From Bin87 sp965207585 (GTDB lineage: Bacteria; Chloroflexota; Dehalococcoidia; Lucifugimonadales; UBA3495): a stretch of DNA of 64,000 bases. The notes under the pieces were generated by a model that was given only the letters and a program-made list of their open reading frames with translations, was not told the origin of the DNA and ran no database searches. The stretch's first letter is position 1, and each line of letters starts with the position of its first letter. Position numbers and translations under genes: made by a program. The DNA lies in contig CBDBMT010000003.1 in the NCBI GenBank assembly GCA_965207585.1, forward strand, positions 62,001 through 126,000. Direction: 5' to 3'. Positions 49,507 through 59,639 of the stretch are shown here, one piece after another.

Positions 49507-51415
49507 TTAGGGACCAACAGTATCGGAGTTGGTTCCCACCAGAGCGGCAGGAGTGGACGAGGTGGCGGTGCTGTTCCAAACCGTGCCCGAATTTGAGCCT
49601 AGCAGAGCGCCCGCGGGAGCGTCCTGGCCGGAGGCCGAAACCGTACTTCCGGTTACATGGCAGTCAATCACGGTGCCGGCGTTGAAAGCAGTCAGCGCTC
49701 CCGCCGCTCCGACACCGGACACAGTCGCGCCGGATATCCGAACATTGTGGACTGTCGCACTCGACTCTATTGAGGCGAACAGCCCGTTGTACCCATGATC
49801 GGTCGTGGTTATGGATAGGCCCGATACAGTATGGCCGTTGCCGTTGAAAACCCCCTTGTATCCGAATCCGACGTCAATATTGCCGATAGGATCCCACTCA
49901 CCGGTCATGGCAGTGTTCCCGGAGAGTTCGTAGCCCTTGCAGGCGTCGCTGCCGCCGCAGTAGATAGTAGTGACATCCGAATCGGTGATGCCGAATGCCT
50001 CCCGATACTCCTGAGCGCCTTCGTTGGCTTCCCCCTCGCGGGCTATCACGCCCATCTCGTTGATGTCGATGGACAGCGCCGCAAGCTGCCTGGCGGTGCT
50101 GACCTCGATGAGACAGTCGCCGTCCGAGTCGTATGTGGAAGCCGTGCATGTGTATGTCTGCGGTACGGGCGGATTTTCGTCGTCCGTGATGATGGTGGTT
50201 ACCGACGCCGTGCCCAGCGTCACCGTACCCCCGCCGCCTGTAGGGTTGCTGATGGTGACGGTGAAGCTTTCATCGCCTTCCAATAGTTCGTCCTGTTTAG
50301 TTGGGATAACAGCTTCCCCGTCGGCGGCGCCGGCAGGTATGGCGGCGTTGAATGAAGAACCAACGATTGAGAAGTCATCGGCCTCAGTCGTGTCGTGGGA
50401 AATTGCAAAAGTGAAACCTATTGGCTCGGTGGAAACGCCGCCGCTCACCGAAATGGTATAGGTGACGCTTTCCCCTCCTCCACGCTGTCCGGCCCGGATA
50501 TGCTGAGGACAAGGTCGTTCGGGCAGTCGGCGCCGCCCGATCCTCTGGAAACGGCATCTTTCCATGTCTGGAACGCGCTGTCCCTTGGCGCGCAGAGTTG
50601 CGTGTCGGTATAGCCGAGATACCCCAGCGCCGAGCTTGTCAGACTGGAGGGCAACTCTCCGCTGAGGTCGGTGCGGGAGACCGCCAGGCGGCGCAGCTTG
50701 CCGTCACCGCCCAGTCCGGAGGGCAGACCGCTGCTCAGCTGCTCGTTGTCATGCAGCGACAGACGCGCCAGGGGCAGGTTGGCGAACCCTGCGGGTATCT
50801 GCCCGCCGAGCCGGTTGTTGGCGATGCCGATGGTGTGCAGATTGGAGAGGTTCGCCAGTTCGGTGGGTATGCTGCCCGAAAGTTCGTTGCGGTTAAGCGA
50901 CAGCCTGAAAAGGCTGGTTAGACCGCTGAACGATGCGGGTATGGAACCGTTGATGTGGTTGCCGTCCAGGACGAGCTCCTGCAAGTTGCTCAGATTGCCC
51001 AGTTCCGTCGGTATGGAGCCGGTGAGTCCGCCGGGGCGCTTGTCGCTGCCGGCGCGTTGGTTGAAGAACGAAAGGTGAACCAGGTGCGGCAGGTTGCCCA
51101 GCTCGGCGGGCAGCGTCCCCACGAGGTTGTTTTCTTGCAGATGCAAATTAGTTACGCGGCCGTCGGAGTTGGTGGAGACGCCGAACCAGGCGCCGAGGGG
51201 CTCGTTGGACAGCCAGTTTGTGTATTCGTCCAGTTGGCGCCGCCGGTGGCGTTGTAGAGCGCGACCAGCGCGGTGCGGTCGGACTCGACAGGAGTCTGCG
51301 CGCTTGCGCTCTCGCCGCCCGGCTGCGCAAGTAGCAACGCTGCGGCAAGCAGCCCGAAGAAAATCAGAACATATTTACTGGGGGGGGGGGGGGGGGGTGG
51401 ATTTGGGATTTTCAC
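49507..51415 (-). pseudogene. LRR / Calx-beta / GLUG surface-protein gene with two frameshifts
   Basis: Three minus-strand pieces make one protein. Piece 1 (51152-51415) has an N-terminal poly-Pro run, a signal peptide (YVLIFFGLLAAALLLAQP) and LVALYNATGGANWTNTQ. Piece 2 (about 50445-51220) has leucine-rich repeats (TLPAELGNLPHL, SIPTELGNLSNLQEL). Piece 3 (49507-50565) has a Calx-beta-like domain (SVTYTISVSGGVSTEPIGF), DSDGDCLIEVSTARQLAAL, and GLUG-like repeats. One-base losses occur near 51229 (expected TNxNWLSNEP) and in GGGGAAA near 50478-50485 (expected EEGESVTYT). Extracellular adhesion is likely by family. Frameshifts may be real decay or homopolymer read errors. Confidence 0.75.
51380..51397. 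repeat. 18-base G:C homopolymer at the surface-protein start
   Basis: Eighteen consecutive G on the plus strand (C on the coding strand) begin 18 bases into the coding sequence, before the signal peptide. At this length the frame is open. A change of one base would close it, as in phase-variable loci. Confidence 0.9.
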
Positions 51416-52002
51416 GTCGGTTCATGACAAGAGTCCTCCAGCTCGGGATTGTCGTGACCTTACAAACAGATGAGGCAAGTTATGATCGAGGGTAATCGTA
51501 CCACCAAAATCCGCGATTTATGGGCGATAATAAGTGATATTTTGATGAGTTTTGATGATATACAGTAAATTGAGGCATAATTGCCCGCATCAGCTCAAAT
51601 TGAATGCCTGTGGGCAGGGGCAGCGGACTGCCCGCCCCTACGGAGGTAACCGATTGAACCCAGCGGACCAGCGAGATGCGGAGATAGCCGGCCTTGCGAG
51701 GCCGACCTTCGGCGCCAACTCGCTCTTTTCCTACTCAGAAACGGCTCCAAATGGGGCCGTTTTGATCGTTGACGATGGCCTGCTCCAGTCCGTGGCGGGC
51801 ATCCGAGATTAGCCGGCATTCACGATGCCACCTCCTCGCGGTGCGGTGCGGTGTGAACGCCGAAGAGTCGCAGGTTACAGCAGGGTAACGCCTGGTTCAC
51901 CTTCCGTTAATGCAGACGACACCTTTCTTTTACACCTCCGAAAAGATGACGCAATAGAGGGCATCTAGCATCATTCCCGATATCCCATAGAGGATCGGGA
52001 AC
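51416..52002. other. Intergenic region, no supported gene
   Basis: About 590 bases. It contains AT-rich sequence (51480-51600) that may hold the surface-gene promoter, and a hairpin GGGGCAG..CTGCCCGCCCC (about 51616-51640). A small open frame at 51552-51812 has no similarity. AGAGGATCGGGA at its end is the ribosome-binding site of the next gene. Confidence 0.5.
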
Positions 52003-54126
52003 TTGACCAGCGACACCAAAGCCACGGCGACCCACTGCCCCTACTGCGCGTTCCAGTGTGGCATGACGTTATCGCGGGACGGCGCCGGGGACGTGGCGAT
52101 CGCTGGCAATCCGGAATTCCCGCTGAACCGAGGAGCCCTGTGCGTGAAGGGCTGGACGGCCGCGGCGACCTTGAACCACCCGGAACGGCTCACGACGCCG
52201 CTGGTGCGGGATGCGGGCGGCACGTTGCAGACGGCCTCATGGGATGCGGCGCTGGACCGGGTGATAGACGCCATAAAACGGACCCAGGAACGCCACGGCA
52301 ATGACGCGGTGGGCGTTTTCGGCGGCGGCTCGCTGACCAACGAGAAGAGCTACCTGCTGGGCAAGTTCGCGCGGGTGGCGCTGCGGACGGCCAACGTCGA
52401 TTACAACGGCCGCTTCTGCATGTCGTCGGCGGCGGCGGCCAGCATCAGGTCGTTCGGAATTGACCGGGGCCTGCCCTTTCCCGTGAAGGACATCGCCGGC
52501 GCTGAGGCGGTATTGCTCGTGGGTGACAACCCGGCGGAAACCATGCCGCCCATGATGCAGTATTTCGACGAACAGCGCGCCAACGGCGGACGGTTGATCG
52601 TCGCGGACCCCAGGCTCACGCCCACGGCGCAGCGGGCGGACCTTCACCTGCGCCTGATGCCAGGAACTGACGCCGTCCTGGCCAACGGGCTGCTGCACAT
52701 TCTCATCCGGGACGGGATGGTCGACGCCGCGTACCTGGCGGAACGCACCGAGGGGTTTGATCGGGTGCGGTCCGCGGTTGCGACCTACTGGCCGGAGCGG
52801 GTAGAACGGATCACCGGCGTGGCCGAAGCCGAACTGACCCGGGCGGCCCATCTGCTGGGCGAGGCGTGGTCAGCGATGATCCTGACCGGTCGGGGCGCGG
52901 AACAGCAATCCCAGGGTGTCAGCAACGTTTCGGCCTGCATCAACCTGGCGCTGGCATTGGGCTTGCCGGGCCGGCCTAACAGCGGATACGGCTGCATCAC
53001 CGGCCAGGGCAATGGCCAGGGCGGCCGTGAGCACGGCCAGAAGGCGGACCAACTGCCCGGCTACCGCCGCATCGACGACCCGGCAGCCCGCCGGCACGTT
53101 GCCGCAGTGTGGGGTGTGGACGAAGCCGACCTGCCCGGTCCCGGCAAATCGGCCTACGAGCTGCTGGATTCTCTGGGACAAGAGGATGGTGCGCGCGCGC
53201 TGCTGGTGATGGGTTCCAACGTGGCGGTGTCCGCGCCGCACCTGGGCAACGTGGCCCAGCGGTTGGGGTCGCTGGATTTCCTGGCGGTGTGCGATTTCTT
53301 CCTGTCAGAGACGGCGGCGCTGGCGGACGTGGTTTTGCCGTCGGCCCAGTGGGCGGAGGAAGAGGGCACCATGACCAACCTGGAGGGTCGGGTGATCCGC
53401 CGCCGTCGGGCCTGCGACCCACCGGCGGGTGTTTGGGACGACGTTGCCGTGATCTGCGAACTGGCCCGCCGGCTCGGCCAGGGACGCTATTTTCAATACG
53501 GCAATGCTAAGGAGATATTCGAGGAGCTGGGCAGAGCGTCCTCCGGCGGCCCCGCCGACTACTCCGGCATCAGTTATGCCAAGATCGCGGCCAACGACGG
53601 CGTGTTCTGGCCCTGTCCCGAACCTGACCACCCGGGGACGCCCCGCATGTTCGCCGCAGGATTCCCCACGGCCAGCGGGCGGGCGCGGATGTTCCCCGTG
53701 CGCCACCGGGAACCGGATGAAACGCCGGACGACGAATATCCCCTGTTCCTCACCACCGGGCGCAACCTTGCCCAGTACCAGTCCGGCAATCAGACGCGGC
53801 GCATCGCCGAGCTGGCCGAGATCAACCCCGAGCCTTTGGCCGAAGTGCATCCCACCACCGCCCGACGACACGGGCTGAGCGACGGCGACCCCGTCTGCCT
53901 GAGCACACGAAGGGGCAGGGCCGAATTCCGGTTGAAAGTCACCCGCGGCATACGGGAGGACACGGTGTTCGTTCCCTTTCACTGGGGCGGCCGGCAGGCC
54001 GCCAACCGGCTCACCAATCCGGCCCTGGACCCCACCAGCCGGATGCCCGAGTTCAAAGTCTGCGCCGTGCGCATCGACGGCGCGGGCGCTACTACCGAAG
54101 ACAACAAGACGACAACGGAGCGTTAG
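52003..54126 (+). CDS. Assimilatory nitrate reductase, catalytic subunit
   Basis: This 707-residue molybdopterin oxidoreductase has the N-terminal [4Fe-4S] motif THCPYCAFQCGMTL, then NRGALCVKG (fourth Cys). NEKSYLLGKFARVALRTANVDYNGRFCMSSAAA carries the Mo-ligand Cys typical of NapA/NasA/NarB, followed by GYGCITGQGNGQGGREHGQKADQLPGYR and the C-terminal MopB dinucleotide domain (LFLTTGRNLAQYQSGNQTRR). These reduce nitrate to nitrite in the cytoplasm. No Tat signal is visible, so it is assimilatory. The start is TTG at 52003 with AGAGGATCGGGA upstream; nirB follows after 2 bases. Confidence 0.93.
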   Translation: MTSDTKATATHCPYCAFQCGMTLSRDGAGDVAIAGNPEFPLNRGALCVKGWTAAATLNHPERLTTPLVRDAGGTLQTASWDAALDRVIDAIKRTQERHGNDAVGVFGGGSLTNEKSYLLGKFARVALRTANVDYNGRFCMSSAAAASIRSFGIDRGLPFPVKDIAGAEAVLLVGDNPAETMPPMMQYFDEQRANGGRLIVADPRLTPTAQRADLHLRLMPGTDAVLANGLLHILIRDGMVDAAYLAERTEGFDRVRSAVATYWPERVERITGVAEAELTRAAHLLGEAWSAMILTGRGAEQQSQGVSNVSACINLALALGLPGRPNSGYGCITGQGNGQGGREHGQKADQLPGYRRIDDPAARRHVAAVWGVDEADLPGPGKSAYELLDSLGQEDGARALLVMGSNVAVSAPHLGNVAQRLGSLDFLAVCDFFLSETAALADVVLPSAQWAEEEGTMTNLEGRVIRRRRACDPPAGVWDDVAVICELARRLGQGRYFQYGNAKEIFEELGRASSGGPADYSGISYAKIAANDGVFWPCPEPDHPGTPRMFAAGFPTASGRARMFPVRHREPDETPDDEYPLFLTTGRNLAQYQSGNQTRRIAELAEINPEPLAEVHPTTARRHGLSDGDPVCLSTRRGRAEFRLKVTRGIREDTVFVPFHWGGRQAANRLTNPALDPTSRMPEFKVCAVRIDGAGATTEDNKTTTER

Positions 54127-54128
54127 CC

Positions 54129-56606
54129 ATGATGAATGCCGCAGAAAAGCAGAAACTGGTGGTGATAGGCAACGGCATGGCCGGCGCCCGATTCGTCGAG
54201 GAAATGGTGGGACTGGGCGGCCAGGATGCTTACGACATCACGGTTATCGGCGAGGAATCCTGCGGCAACTACAACCGCATCCTGCTCTCCGCTGTGCTGT
54301 CAGGCTCCCACGACGCCGACGACATTTTCATCAACCCGCTGGACTGGTACGCCGAGAACAACGTGAGCCTGCACGCCGGGGTGCGCGCCATCGGCATCGA
54401 CCGCAAGGGCAAGATGGCATACGGGTCCGGCGGCCTGCTGCTGCCTTACGACAAACTGGTTATCGCCACCGGGAGCAGCGCCTTCGTCCCGCCTATGGAC
54501 GGCCTGTATGACGACGACGGCGATTTCAAAAAGGGCGCCTTCGTTTTCCGCACCCTGGACGACTGCGCGGCGATCATCGAACACGCGGAGGGGGCCAGGA
54601 AAGCAGCGGTCATCGGCGGCGGCTTGCTCGGCCTGGAGGCGGCCCGCGGACTGATGAACCGCGGGTTGGAAGTTGACGTGGTGCACCTGATGGGATGGCT
54701 GATGGAAACGCAGCTGGACTCCCTGTCCGGCCAGTTGCTCCAGCAGAGCCTGGAAGAGCTGGGGGTGCGGTTCCACCTGGAGAAGCTGACCACCGCGGTG
54801 CTGGGCGACGAACAGATCACGGGCCTGCAATTCAAGGACGGCGAAACGCTGGACTGCGACCTGGTGGTGATGTCGGCGGGCATCAGGCCCAACGTGGACC
54901 TGGCGCGGATGGCCGGCCTGCACGTGCGGCGCGGCATCCTGGTCAACGACGGGCTCACCTGCCGCAACGATCAGGACATCTACGCCATCGGTGAGTGCGC
55001 CGAACACCGCAGCCAGGTGTACGGCCTGGTGGCGCCCCTGTGGGAGCAGGCCCGCGTCCTGGCGGAGCGGCTGACCGGCCGCAACGCCGAGTCCGCGTAT
55101 GCCGGGTCTCGTGTATCTACCAAACTCAAGGTGATGGGCGTGGAGCTGGCGGTGGCCGGCGACAAGGATCCGCTGAACGATGACGACGAGGTGGTGACCT
55201 ACGTCGAGCCCAACCGCAACGTGTACAAGAAGGTCATCGTTCGGGATGGCAAGGTGACCGGCGCCATCCTGCTGGGCGACGGCCTGGCGATGCCGCGTGT
55301 GCTCCAGGCTTTCGACCGGGGAGAGTCCTTGCCCGAAAACCGCTCGGAACTGCTGTTCCCCCTTGCCGCCGACGCAGGGACGGCGCTCAACGTGGAGGAT
55401 ATGCCCGACGACGCCCAGATCTGCAACTGCAACGGAGTGACCAAGGGCAAGATCATCGCGGCCGTGGACGGCGGGTGCCGCAGCCTGAAGGCCGTGTGCG
55501 ACGCCACCCGGGCCGGCACGGGATGCGGCTCCTGCAAGGGTCAGGTGCGGGCAGTGCTGGAACTGGCGGCGGACGGCCTGGTAGCCGACGACCCGTCGGC
55601 GCACTACTACGTGCCGGGAATCTCGTTGACCAAGCCCGAGCTGGTGGGCGCTATCAAGGCCATGGAACTCAAGAGCGTGTCGCAGGTTTTTGACGCGTTG
55701 GCGGGAGGCAAGGAAGACGCCGGCAGCAAGCAGGGCCTGGCCTCCCTGCTGCGAACCATCTGGGGCGCGGAGTACGAGGACGAGCGGGACGCCCGGTTTA
55801 TCAACGACCGCGTCCACGCCAACATCCAGAACGACGGCACCTTCAGCGTGGTTCCCAGGATCTACGGAGGCATTACCACGCCGGACCAGCTGCGCCGCAT
55901 CGCTGACGCTGCGGAAAAGTTCGAGGCCAGGATGGTGAAGATCACCGGCGGCCAGCGCATCGACCTGCTGGGCATCCCCAAGGAGCACCTGCCGGCGGTG
56001 TGGCAGGAGGTCGGCATGCCGTCGGGCCACGCCTACACCAAGGCGTTCCGCACCTGCAAGACCTGTGTGGGTACCGAGTTCTGCCGGTTCGGCGTGGGCG
56101 ACAGCACGAAGTTAGGCGTCGAGATCGAGCAGCGGTTCCAGGGTATCGAAAGTCCGCACAAGATGAAGCTGGCCGTGTCCGGGTGTCCGCGCAATTGCGC
56201 CGAGTCCACCACCAAGGACGTGGGCGCGACGGCCATCGAGGGCGGGAAGTGGGAAGTGTACATCGGCGGGGCCGCCGGCTCCCGGGTGCGCAAGGGCGAC
56301 GTGCTGTGCATTGCCGACACCCACGACGAGACCCTGCTGATGATGGGTCGGTTCATGCAGTACTACCGGGAGAACGCCCGCTACCTGGAGCGCACCTACG
56401 ATTTCGTGGAACGGTTGGGCATCGAGCGCCTGCGCCAGATCCTGGTGCAGGACAGCGAGGGCATCTGCGACCGGCTGGACCGGGACATGCAGGCCGCCGT
56501 GGACGCCTATCAGGACCCGTGGCTGGAAGCCGTCAACCCGGTGCATCCCAACCAGTTCGTCACCGCGCCAGCGGAACCCGCCGAGCCCGCGGCCGCGTTG
56601 AGGTAG
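54129..56606 (+). CDS. nirB: Nitrite reductase (NAD(P)H) large subunit
   Basis: This 825-residue siroheme nitrite reductase opens with an FAD domain (LVVIGNGMAGARFVEEMV). An NAD domain follows (AAVIGGGLLGLEAARGLMNRG), then a [2Fe-2S] BFD-like domain (ICNCNGVTKGKIIAAVDGG, GTGCGSCKGQV) and the sulfite/nitrite-reductase halves. The siroheme-[4Fe-4S] cysteines are in CKTCVGTEFCRFG and VSGCPRNCAES. It reduces nitrite to ammonium in the cytoplasm. It lies between the nitrate reductase and nirD, all in one transcript. Confidence 0.96.
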   Translation: MMNAAEKQKLVVIGNGMAGARFVEEMVGLGGQDAYDITVIGEESCGNYNRILLSAVLSGSHDADDIFINPLDWYAENNVSLHAGVRAIGIDRKGKMAYGSGGLLLPYDKLVIATGSSAFVPPMDGLYDDDGDFKKGAFVFRTLDDCAAIIEHAEGARKAAVIGGGLLGLEAARGLMNRGLEVDVVHLMGWLMETQLDSLSGQLLQQSLEELGVRFHLEKLTTAVLGDEQITGLQFKDGETLDCDLVVMSAGIRPNVDLARMAGLHVRRGILVNDGLTCRNDQDIYAIGECAEHRSQVYGLVAPLWEQARVLAERLTGRNAESAYAGSRVSTKLKVMGVELAVAGDKDPLNDDDEVVTYVEPNRNVYKKVIVRDGKVTGAILLGDGLAMPRVLQAFDRGESLPENRSELLFPLAADAGTALNVEDMPDDAQICNCNGVTKGKIIAAVDGGCRSLKAVCDATRAGTGCGSCKGQVRAVLELAADGLVADDPSAHYYVPGISLTKPELVGAIKAMELKSVSQVFDALAGGKEDAGSKQGLASLLRTIWGAEYEDERDARFINDRVHANIQNDGTFSVVPRIYGGITTPDQLRRIADAAEKFEARMVKITGGQRIDLLGIPKEHLPAVWQEVGMPSGHAYTKAFRTCKTCVGTEFCRFGVGDSTKLGVEIEQRFQGIESPHKMKLAVSGCPRNCAESTTKDVGATAIEGGKWEVYIGGAAGSRVRKGDVLCIADTHDETLLMMGRFMQYYRENARYLERTYDFVERLGIERLRQILVQDSEGICDRLDRDMQAAVDAYQDPWLEAVNPVHPNQFVTAPAEPAEPAAALR

Positions 56607-56610
56607 CGTC

Positions 56611-57018
56611 ATGGTACTGATCACGAAGGCGCCGGAAGTGTTTGCGGTGAGCGATATGTCCCTGGCAGCTATCCACAATCTCGGCAGCGCCGCGCAGATA
56701 CCCCTGGGCGAGGGGCGCCGGTTCGAAGTCGGAGGCGTGGGCATCGCGGTGTTTCGCAGCCGACGGGGACTGGTTTACGCCACCCAGGCGGAGTGCCCGC
56801 ACCGCGCCGGCCCGTTGGCAGACGGGTTGCTGGGTGGCGAAGCGTTGATCTGCCCGCTGCACAACTACCGATTCAACTTGGCTACCGGCGAGCCGCTGGG
56901 CAACGACTGTCCGGCGCTGCGGACCTACCCGGTCTCGGAGAACGAAGCCGGCGAGATCTTGATCCAGGTATCCGGGTCGCAATCGTCCCGCTCCGACCCT
57001 GCGGAGATGACAGAATGA
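56611..57018 (+). CDS. nirD: Nitrite reductase small subunit (Rieske)
   Basis: This 135-residue Rieske-fold protein has CPHRAGPLADG and CPLHNYRFNLATG, the two-Cys two-His cluster pattern CxH...CxxH. It partners NirB. The start ATG is 4 bases after nirB, and the stop overlaps the transporter start (ATGA). Confidence 0.94.
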   Translation: MVLITKAPEVFAVSDMSLAAIHNLGSAAQIPLGEGRRFEVGGVGIAVFRSRRGLVYATQAECPHRAGPLADGLLGGEALICPLHNYRFNLATGEPLGNDCPALRTYPVSENEAGEILIQVSGSQSSRSDPAEMTE

Positions 57019-58376
57019 GCCTGCTGAACGCCGCCGCAGGCAGCGGCAAAGCCACCCGGATTCGCCTGTTCAGCCTGACCGCGCCCCAGATGCGGACGTT
57101 CCACATCACCTGGCTCGCCTTCTTCCTGTGCTTCTTCGGATGGTTCGGCATCGCCCCGATGATGGCGGTGGTACGCGAGGACCTGCTGCTGACCAAGGCC
57201 CAGATCGGCAACACCATCATCGCGTCGGTCGCCATCACCATCGTAGCCCGTCTGGTCTTTGGATGGCTGTGCGACCGCATCGGCCCCCGGCTGGCATACA
57301 GCGGCCTGCTGATCCTCGGCTCAATACCGGTCATGTGCATCGGGCTGGCCCAGAACTACGAGACTTTCCTCCTGTTCCGCCTGGCCATCGGCGTGATCGG
57401 CGCGTCCTTTGTCATCACCCAGTACCACACGTCGGTGATGTTCGCGCCCAACGTGGTGGGCACAGCCAATGCCACCACCGCCGGCTGGGGCAACCTGGGC
57501 GGCGGCGTCACCCAAATGGCAATGCCCCTGGTGTTAGCGGGCGTCCTGATGTTCGGCGTCGGCGAAACGCTGGGATGGCGCATCGCCATGGTGATACCCG
57601 GCGCGGCCCTGATGCTGGTGGGCGTCGCCTACTACTTCCTCACCCAGGATTGCCCCAACGGCAACTATCGCGACCTGCGCGCCCGCGGCCTGATGCCGGA
57701 TTCGGCTGGAAGCAAAGGCTCGTTCCTGGAAGCCGCCAGGGACCCGCGCGTCTGGGCGCTGTTCGTCATCTACGGCGCGTGTTTCGGCGTGGAGTTGACC
57801 ATCAACAACATCGCCGCGCTGTACTATTACGACCGCTTTGAATTGAACTTGGCCACCGCCGGAATCATCGCCGGCACCTTCGGGCTGATGAACATCTTCG
57901 CCCGCACCCTGGGCGGGTTTTTCGGCGACAAGATGGGCATCCGGTTCGGCCTCAAGGGTCGTGTGATGTTCCTGGGTGGCGTGCTGCTGGTGGAAGGGCT
58001 CGCTCTGATCCTGTTCTCCCAGATGGCGACGCTGTTCCTGGCCGTGGGCGCGATGATAGTGTTCAGCCTGTTCGTGCAGATGTCGGAGGGCGCGACCTTC
58101 TCAGTGGTGCCATTCATCAACCGCAAGGCGCTGGGTTCCGTGGCCGGCATCGTGGGCGCGGGCGGCAATGCCGGCGCGGTGGCCTTCGGGTTCCTGTTCC
58201 GCGCCGAAAGCCTCAGCTACGCCGACGCGCTGCTCATCGTGGGGGTCGTCGTAATCATGGCTTCTTCGTTGGTGTTGGCGGTGCGGTTCTCCCCGGCAAC
58301 CGAGCGTGAAGAAAAGCGCGCCCTGGATCTCGCCCTGGCCGAGCGGGCCGGCTTCGCTCCGTCGGCAGCCGACTGA
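57015..58376 (+). CDS. Nitrate/nitrite MFS transporter, NarK type
   Basis: This 453-residue protein has twelve membrane helices. FHITWLAFFLCFFGWFGIAPMM and TKAQIGNTIIASVAITIVARLVFGWLCDRIGPR carry nitrate-porter residues. VVGTANATTAGWGNLGGGVTQ and later AGIVGAGGNAGAVAFGFLF are the two NNP glycine signatures. It imports nitrate (or exchanges nitrite) for the reductases upstream, to which it is coupled by an ATGA overlap with nirD. Confidence 0.95.
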   Translation: MSLLNAAAGSGKATRIRLFSLTAPQMRTFHITWLAFFLCFFGWFGIAPMMAVVREDLLLTKAQIGNTIIASVAITIVARLVFGWLCDRIGPRLAYSGLLILGSIPVMCIGLAQNYETFLLFRLAIGVIGASFVITQYHTSVMFAPNVVGTANATTAGWGNLGGGVTQMAMPLVLAGVLMFGVGETLGWRIAMVIPGAALMLVGVAYYFLTQDCPNGNYRDLRARGLMPDSAGSKGSFLEAARDPRVWALFVIYGACFGVELTINNIAALYYYDRFELNLATAGIIAGTFGLMNIFARTLGGFFGDKMGIRFGLKGRVMFLGGVLLVEGLALILFSQMATLFLAVGAMIVFSLFVQMSEGATFSVVPFINRKALGSVAGIVGAGGNAGAVAFGFLFRAESLSYADALLIVGVVVIMASSLVLAVRFSPATEREEKRALDLALAERAGFAPSAAD

Positions 58377-58538
58377 ACCACTGCCAAACTGCAACCTGCG
58401 TTGGTATGAAACAGCCGGTGGGTTCACCAGTGCCACTGGGTACGCATCAGACTTCGCCCTCGCTTTCCCCTTTTCCAGATATACAATGCACTCCCCAACG
58501 ATGCGCGTTGGGAAATCCGGTGGAAAGCGGAGGTATAC

Positions 58539-59573
58539 ATGCCGGCCGAGAGAGGTATCATCCGAACCGTATTGGGGAACGGGTCTGAGGGCTGGGACGG
58601 CGACGGCGGCCCGGCGCTGGATGCCGCGTGCCAGACCCCCTACGCCTGCGAGTTTGATCCCCAGGGCAACTTGGTCGTCTGCATGGGCCGACACCATCGG
58701 ATCCGCCGTGTGGATGCGCACACCGGCATCATCACGCTGATCTGCGGCACCGGCGAACCGGGATACGCCGGCGATGGTGGACCCGCCGTCGATGCGGTTA
58801 TCAACCAGCCCTATGGGCTGGCTATCGACCTCAATGGGGATATCTACTTCGCCCAGAGGTTTGACCCGGCGGTGCGCAAGATCGACGGGCGCACAGGCAT
58901 CATCTACACCGTCGCCGGCACTGGGAAATTCGGGTACAGCGGGGATGGCGGTCCCGGCAACGAAGCCATGCTGCGGGAGCCCAACGACCTGTGCCTCGAC
59001 CGGCGAGGCGGCCTGCTGATCGCCGACGTGCAGGACCAGCGCGTCCGCCGCATAGACCTGGCAACGGGGATAATCACCACCTTCGCCGGAACCGGCGAGA
59101 AATCCCGGGCCGGCGATGGCAATGCGGCCGCCGAAGCGAGCCTGATGGGTCCCCGGGCCGTTTGCGCGGACAGCCAGGGCAACGTCTACGTGTGCGAGCG
59201 GGAGGGAAACGGCGTCCGCAAAATATCCCCGGACGGTGTCTTGACCACCATCGCCGGAGCCGAGGGGGTGTACGGTTATGCCGGCGACGGCGGCCCGGCG
59301 CTGGCAGCTACCTGGGGATCGCCCAAGGCGATGCGCTGCGACCTGAACGACAACATCATCGTGCTCGATTCGGATAACAGCGCCGTGCGGCGCATCGACG
59401 CCCGCACCGGGATTGTGACCACCATCGCCGGCGGGCGAGAAGGTGGTGAAGGCGACGGCGGCCCGGCCACTGAAGCCGGCTTGTATCATCCTCACGGTTG
59501 TGGGATCAATGCCGAGGGCGACCTCTTCATCTCCGACACCCACAACCACCGCGTGCGCGTGGTCGGTTTGTGA
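58539..59573 (+). CDS. NHL-repeat beta-propeller protein
   Basis: This 344-residue protein consists of about six NHL blades, each ending like GDGGPAxxA with VRRID.TGIITTxAGTG (for example YSGDGGPGNEAMLREPNDLCLDRRGGLLIADVQDQRVRRID). No signal peptide is seen, so it is cytoplasmic or exported by another route. GGAGGT stands before the ATG. The role is unknown; a binding scaffold or lactonase-like activity is possible. Confidence 0.87.
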   Translation: MPAERGIIRTVLGNGSEGWDGDGGPALDAACQTPYACEFDPQGNLVVCMGRHHRIRRVDAHTGIITLICGTGEPGYAGDGGPAVDAVINQPYGLAIDLNGDIYFAQRFDPAVRKIDGRTGIIYTVAGTGKFGYSGDGGPGNEAMLREPNDLCLDRRGGLLIADVQDQRVRRIDLATGIITTFAGTGEKSRAGDGNAAAEASLMGPRAVCADSQGNVYVCEREGNGVRKISPDGVLTTIAGAEGVYGYAGDGGPALAATWGSPKAMRCDLNDNIIVLDSDNSAVRRIDARTGIVTTIAGGREGGEGDGGPATEAGLYHPHGCGINAEGDLFISDTHNHRVRVVGL

Positions 59574-59639
59574 CCAGCGCCGGGCGATAGAGCAGACACA
59601 CACCCATCGCGCTCAACCTTCAGCAAGGACTCTACAGTC

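Noticed and set aside
51552..51812. 86-residue frame in the intergenic region before the nitrate operon
   Set aside because: Irregular composition, no start signal, overlaps a hairpin-rich intergenic sequence.
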